A stretch of 10,285 bases of DNA from Methanobacteriota archaeon (GTDB lineage: Archaea > Thermoplasmatota > Poseidoniia > Poseidoniales > Poseidoniaceae), in assembly GCA_029979405.1 (NCBI GenBank), contig JAPOHM010000036.1:1-10285 (forward strand), in the 5' to 3' direction. The notes beneath the pieces were generated by a model. The model did not search any database, was not told where the DNA came from, and worked only from the letters and a program-made list of their open reading frames with translations. The position numbers were made by a program, and so were the translations under genes. Of this stretch, positions 6,114-10,285 are shown piece by piece; positions within the stretch are counted from its first letter, which is position 1, and each line of letters begins with the position of its first letter.

Positions 6114-9100
6114 ATGATTCCAAGTATGTCAGTAGTGTGCTCATCAAGTGAAGCATCAGCTGCTCCTGCAGTCGGTGAAATCGTTGCTGAAATGATAACG
6201 AGCATCGAAAATTCGTTGAGTACGTCCTCGAATCCTGATCTAAGTATGCCGACGCATCTTGGGATGGGAGTTCGGTTTGGACTTGCATCAATCGGAGGGG
6301 ACGGAACTCCAGGACACGTAATGGATTTAGATTGCCGAATAGATATTCTATCAATCGATCTTAATGGCAGCAATACTCCAGCTCCGAATCCGACACCCGC
6401 AGTTCATATTGAGGCGGAATTATGGAAACAAGGCTATGAAGAAACTGAAGATTATTTGGTTGGCAGTCCAGAGGACGATAATCGGCTACGATCTATTGAC
6501 GTTCATCTGCATTGGAATCAAAGCAGTTGGAGTGCCTGTTTGGGATTGAATGATGCAGCCTACAACAATCACGTCGATTGGTCTTTGGACGTACCAGGGC
6601 GACTTGAAATTTCAACAGATAACATTTCAGGTGGTGCGATGGAATGTGTTGATTACTTCTTAGCAGGATACTCTGCAGGCCCGAACTCAAAGTCTGTTGA
6701 CACCTTCCTACAAGGATTGTATCTCATGGGCTTGGTTGGTAAAACAGTTCAAAATCAACCTGTACCTTACGGTGTTGATGAAGAAATTTTATGGTGGTTG
6801 GATGGACCTGCTTTGAACACATTCATTGCGGATCCAGAAGCTTATATCCAATCCTTATTCAATGACGCATACGGAAATATAGACTTTGGTAAACCGTTGC
6901 CGAACAGTGGTAAATCGCTGTTTAATCACTTAGGTGAGACTCTGGAATTTGCAGAATATATTGATGACCCTTCCGACAGTACCGATGGACATCTATTGAT
7001 TGAATTGGGAGGGCTCTCGGACAGTCTAAACATTGGATTTGAAATTGGACGTTATGGAGAGATCGGTTTAGCATTCGGCCCTCTCTCGTTGGGTCCAGTC
7101 GTTCTTTCTGCTCGATTTGATATGGCTGTCTTTGATCAAGCATCGTGGCTAAACGGCCCGTCGATTGAGGTAAGATTGGATGCTATTGACTCCGTTTCAG
7201 GAATGTTTGAAAATTTCAGTATTGTTGCGAGTCGTTCATCACCATGGGCGGTTAATTTGAACCTACCAATGTCAAGTTATGTACCTGTAATCGATAACGG
7301 AATTTCTTGGGACTATGCGCCCTCTTCAGTTAATTTACTGGATTTCAACGACATAAAGACAAATTTACTTCCAACCCTACCAGGAATGATTTTTGATTCT
7401 GTACTACAAATGTTGGTTGAGCGACTACTTATTGACAAATTGGGACAGAATTCTCCAATCGCTACAATACTTTGTGAACTCGATGTTGCAACCCGTGAAC
7501 AAAATGGAACCCTTACTGCGAACTCTCTCTACCCATTATTACAAAATCCTGTTGGACATCTCCAAACTTGTTTCCTCACATCCTCTGGCTTTGATACCGA
7601 TTCGGTGCTGAATGTGTTTGGGGCAATATTGCAATTATTCCGAGTTTCTTTGACATACGAGTATGAGACTGTCATTGATGTTACGACTGGAGATGATTCT
7701 CAACGCCTCTCGGCTATAGGTTTGCCAATAGGACCCTCCGATCAAACCCTCTTTTGGATTAAAGCAATGAGCAACCCGAATGATGTGAACTCGTTTACAT
7801 TAGCCATTCAAACGAATAATGCTTCAATTGGCGGTGATGCTTTCGGAGTTATGATAGACATTCGTGTCAACATTCGTGGGGATTTGTCGGTTGATTTGGA
7901 TAACAGTAGCATCATTGCTCAAATTAATCTTAAGGCTATTTTTGACAATATAACTTCGACGAACCAATCGACACAAGCACAAGACTTGTTGAATGTATTT
8001 TCAGATACAGTCGTTGAATTGCAAATGGGAATGTCTTCTGGCCAACTCCATTCAACCATCAGTGTTGATTTTGATGTTACCGACCAAACGCCACCTTCAA
8101 TTCTAACTCTTATGCCTACAGTAAGTGGTGTCGATGGATTTTTGCGAGCAATATTAGGCGATGCAATGGGGAATATTCTTCCCAAGTTGTTGACTAAAAT
8201 CATCAATACAACGTTTGCAGGCATAGAAATAACATCAAGCAAAGATTTGGATGATTTGATCATCAATCTGCTCACCTCATTGAGTTTATGGAATAATACG
8301 GATTCGACTGATGAAAAAATCGATGAGAATAATTTCACTTTACTGTGTGCCGATCCTTCTTCATACCTTCGAACTAGATTTAATTCATTACTGATTGCGG
8401 TTATGGCAGAGGTTGCCGATATTATCTCTCTAATGACAGATGGAAGTACACCAATTTTCTCTGTCGCTACAACAACAAATCAATCCGGTGATTTGAAATC
8501 AATTTCACTGAATACTACCGCTACTGATTGGAAGGCTGATCTTTGTTTGAACATCGGTTATGATGCTCAAGACCGTCAAGGTGTTTGGATTTGTTTTTCG
8601 CCTACATTGGTGCTGGATCAAACCAATGGATTAAACCTCGAAATCGAAGTTTGCGCAGGCATGGTTTACTCGCAAACTGATTGGAGCCCGATGGTTCAAT
8701 TAACAGCGTATACAAATTCACCTCTGGTGAGTGTACCATTAGAGATTCATCCAATCGTGCAATTCACCTACGAGTCAAGTGCATTGTCATTGGAATTGAG
8801 TACTTCAACAAATACATCAGGAACCACTAATTCTCCCAATTTCACGAATGCATTCTGGGCGAAATTGCTGCCGCTAAGTGGGACATGGCAAAAAGGCGTG
8901 GATTGGGGAATGCCTAATTTGAGTGGCTTGTTGCTCGGGGCAGCAAATACAGCGCTTGATTTCCTTGATGACCTTCCAGCAGTTCAGGAATTTTTCAGAA
9001 CTCCAATCTATTCTGGTACCCCTCAAATTTTGAGTGATTTGACAATCGTTGGTGATTGGCTCGTGCATCTTGGTATCTGCTCATGGGATGATCCAGCACC

Positions 9101-10285
9101 CTCTCCTCCTCATTCGTATACTGCACCAGATGATTGGCGTGGGACCAAAGGTTCGCCGACTGCGAATTACACGTTCCGTCCTTTGCAAGATATTATTGCA
9201 CATTTCCAACCTCCTTTCCCATATCCTGCCAATGCAACCAATGCATTCGATGTATTGCTGGTTGGTGCAATTGATATGTTTGATTTCGTTCTATCAAGCA
9301 ACGGAGCTCATTTGCTGTATTCTCATACTCCATCTACTCCCGGAAAAATGGAATTTGAAATCTTATTAGATTGGAGAAAAGTTGGAGACACCTCCGAAAT
9401 TGGAGTGATCTTCAATGTGTTGAATGAGATTGATATCGGAATTGGGAATTTGAATTTGCAATTGTTCACGCAAGATGCAGCATCTTTCACGCCTCTGACG
9501 AACAGTCGCCCATACAATTCAGGATTTACGGTACAATTCTTGAAGATTGATAAATCTCCGACTGCAACATCTCTAATTCAGCCATTCTTCAGTTTCGAAG
9601 TAGGTAATTTAGCATTGAAATTAGAAAAGAATGATGGCAAACCGTTGATTGATGGCTTCTTGCTCCTAAGTTCAGTTACATTAACCGGTTGTGTCGATTT
9701 AACATTCACGCCTACATTCGCTATAGAGGGGGGTGCTCGTCTTGATTTAGACGACTTCGGTATAGCACTTGGTGGCGATGGTTCTTCCGATGGAGGAAAT
9801 GGAATGGCGGCAGGTGTACTCTCGAACAGCAGCGAAGAGGGAGATGCAGTTCGACCTACATTTGATCTTGCAGTATGGAAATATACAGCTGAGCCAGTGT
9901 CGATAAAAATGCATGGTGCAACTGAGGCATGGTTCCCAATCAACAAGCAGTTTGGCCCAATCAAGATCGCACAAATCGGGGTTCGTATCGACAGTATGGA
10001 CTACAATGGTATGGATGAGCCAAGGATTGCGATTCTTGTTGATGGTGAGGCTGAGATTGCAGGATTCCTGGCAGTCGTGGATGATTTATCCGTATCATTG
10101 CCATTGTTCAGACCAACAGATATTCGAGGCGATGATTCCAATGGTTGGATGTACGACATGGCCGGTTGTGCAATCTCATACACAGGTCCTGCGTTTGCTA
10201 TCTCAGGTGCACTTCGAAAGACAAATCTCATCGATCAGAGCGGAAACGCATACGTCGAATATCAAGGATTGTGCACAATTAGTAC
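6114..10285 (+). CDS. Giant DUF6603-like repetitive beta protein (3'-partial)
   Basis: The frame stays open from ATG 6114 to the window edge: 1,390 complete codons, no stop. The N-terminus (MIPSMSVVCSSSEASAA) lacks the charge and hydrophobic core of a signal peptide. The protein alternates long beta-rich stretches with short helical ones. At residues 241, 479, 748 and 1023 a proline starts the pattern P-x3-I/L-x3-F, suggesting four repeat units of about 240-275 residues. The last 100 residues, from IGVRIDS through EAEIAGFLAVVDDLSVSLPL to AISYTGPAFAISGALRK, resemble the DUF6603 family, large proteins of unknown function in bacteria, archaea and some eukaryotes; this is recognition from memory. 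A Gly/Asp/Ser-rich loop lies around residues 1220-1245. No catalytic motif or transmembrane segment is seen. Co-expression with a peptidase and a wall-binding-type protein hints at a structural, adhesive or effector role outside the cell or in a particle, which is inference. Confidence 0.93.
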   Translation, partial: MIPSMSVVCSSSEASAAPAVGEIVAEMITSIENSLSTSSNPDLSMPTHLGMGVRFGLASIGGDGTPGHVMDLDCRIDILSIDLNGSNTPAPNPTPAVHIEAELWKQGYEETEDYLVGSPEDDNRLRSIDVHLHWNQSSWSACLGLNDAAYNNHVDWSLDVPGRLEISTDNISGGAMECVDYFLAGYSAGPNSKSVDTFLQGLYLMGLVGKTVQNQPVPYGVDEEILWWLDGPALNTFIADPEAYIQSLFNDAYGNIDFGKPLPNSGKSLFNHLGETLEFAEYIDDPSDSTDGHLLIELGGLSDSLNIGFEIGRYGEIGLAFGPLSLGPVVLSARFDMAVFDQASWLNGPSIEVRLDAIDSVSGMFENFSIVASRSSPWAVNLNLPMSSYVPVIDNGISWDYAPSSVNLLDFNDIKTNLLPTLPGMIFDSVLQMLVERLLIDKLGQNSPIATILCELDVATREQNGTLTANSLYPLLQNPVGHLQTCFLTSSGFDTDSVLNVFGAILQLFRVSLTYEYETVIDVTTGDDSQRLSAIGLPIGPSDQTLFWIKAMSNPNDVNSFTLAIQTNNASIGGDAFGVMIDIRVNIRGDLSVDLDNSSIIAQINLKAIFDNITSTNQSTQAQDLLNVFSDTVVELQMGMSSGQLHSTISVDFDVTDQTPPSILTLMPTVSGVDGFLRAILGDAMGNILPKLLTKIINTTFAGIEITSSKDLDDLIINLLTSLSLWNNTDSTDEKIDENNFTLLCADPSSYLRTRFNSLLIAVMAEVADIISLMTDGSTPIFSVATTTNQSGDLKSISLNTTATDWKADLCLNIGYDAQDRQGVWICFSPTLVLDQTNGLNLEIEVCAGMVYSQTDWSPMVQLTAYTNSPLVSVPLEIHPIVQFTYESSALSLELSTSTNTSGTTNSPNFTNAFWAKLLPLSGTWQKGVDWGMPNLSGLLLGAANTALDFLDDLPAVQEFFRTPIYSGTPQILSDLTIVGDWLVHLGICSWDDPAPSPPHSYTAPDDWRGTKGSPTANYTFRPLQDIIAHFQPPFPYPANATNAFDVLLVGAIDMFDFVLSSNGAHLLYSHTPSTPGKMEFEILLDWRKVGDTSEIGVIFNVLNEIDIGIGNLNLQLFTQDAASFTPLTNSRPYNSGFTVQFLKIDKSPTATSLIQPFFSFEVGNLALKLEKNDGKPLIDGFLLLSSVTLTGCVDLTFTPTFAIEGGARLDLDDFGIALGGDGSSDGGNGMAAGVLSNSSEEGDAVRPTFDLAVWKYTAEPVSIKMHGATEAWFPINKQFGPIKIAQIGVRIDSMDYNGMDEPRIAILVDGEAEIAGFLAVVDDLSVSLPLFRPTDIRGDDSNGWMYDMAGCAISYTGPAFAISGALRKTNLIDQSGNAYVEYQGLCTIS
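6828..9206 (+). repeat. Four periodic P-x3-I/L-x3-F motifs marking long repeat units in the third gene
   Basis: Copies: ADPEAYIQSLF (6828-6860), QNPVGHLQTCF (7542-7574), ADPSSYLRTRF (8349-8381) and the weaker FRPLQDIIAHF (9174-9206). Proline-to-proline spacing is 238, 269 and 275 residues. Copies 1-3 follow or sit next to Leu-rich helical stretches and are followed by 150-200 residues of alternating beta pattern. The motif is short, so the regular spacing and shared surroundings carry much of the case. Confidence 0.5.
9975..10285 (+). other. DUF6603-like segment at the right edge
   Basis: Residues 1288-1390 show the run I recall from DUF6603: a strand with I-x-V-x-x-D-S, a strand pair (RIAILVDGEAEIAGF), a strand ending in LSVSLPL, then W-x-x-D/M-x-G-x-x-I-S-Y-x-G-P-x-F-x-I-x-G-A-L-R. 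In the family this is followed by a Y-x-G-x-x-x-I strand, and here VEYQGLCTI appears just before the edge. The rest of the domain must lie beyond the window. Confidence 0.6.

Noticed and set aside
5956..6373. Two overlapping minus-strand open frames across the boundary of genes 2 and 3
   Set aside because: They overlap each other and both plus-strand genes, have composition typical of antisense shadows, and the region carries a well-placed ribosome binding site for the plus strand.
7919..8338. Open frame of 139 codons on the minus strand, the longest there
   Set aside because: It lies fully inside the giant plus-strand gene, whose frame is unbroken and has protein-like composition; the minus frame shows no recognisable domain.
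9049..9369. Plus-strand open frame of 106 codons in another frame
   Set aside because: It overlaps the giant gene in a shifted frame; the translation is Ile/Leu/His-rich noise without a ribosome binding site.
9578..9974. Pair of overlapping minus-strand open frames
   Set aside because: They are antisense to the continuous DUF6603-like frame and show no domain or start signal.
1..10285. Assignment of the window to a prophage
   Set aside because: The phage-like repeats in the second gene are suggestive, but no capsid, terminase, portal, tail-tube, integrase or lysis gene is present, so this stays a possibility only.

Overview
The window is wall-to-wall coding on the plus strand. It holds three very long genes in one tight operon-like run, with gaps of only 6 and 11 bases. 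The first gene enters from the left edge already in frame (at least 944 residues). The second is complete (1,086 residues). The third runs off the right edge still open (at least 1,390 residues). I see no RNA genes, insertion sequences, CRISPR arrays, promoters or terminators; the run's promoter and terminator must lie outside the window.

Layout: (1) bases 1-2835, a beta-rich protein with two diverged copies of one module on either side of a peptidoglycan-binding-type domain, then a long glycine-rich beta region. (2) Bases 2842-6102, a mosaic with a helical N-terminus, four tandem-like beta modules resembling the small repeats of phage tail proteins, a carbohydrate-binding-like insert, and a C-terminal C39-like papain-fold peptidase with Cys784, His981 and Asp997 visible. 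(3) Bases 6114 to the end, a giant repetitive protein whose last visible part resembles the DUF6603 family, with a helix-like motif recurring every 238-275 residues.

How they may work together is inference: a surface- or virion-type assembly in which gene 1 and the binding modules of gene 2 contact cell wall or glycan, the peptidase of gene 2 processes a partner (perhaps the giant third protein) or attacks a target, and the DUF6603-like protein is the main structural or effector body. No classical signal peptide is visible on genes 2 and 3, so export would need another route such as a dedicated secretion system, phage-like packaging or lysis. I know of no described system with this three-gene combination, but I could not search.

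The organism is uncertain. Composition is moderately AT-rich by eye, the proteins look acidic, the standard genetic code fits, and both internal genes have a GGTGA-type ribosome binding site. That fits many uncultivated archaea (for example Thermoplasmatota or marine groups) but also bacteria or their viruses. I would not assign a phylum from this window.
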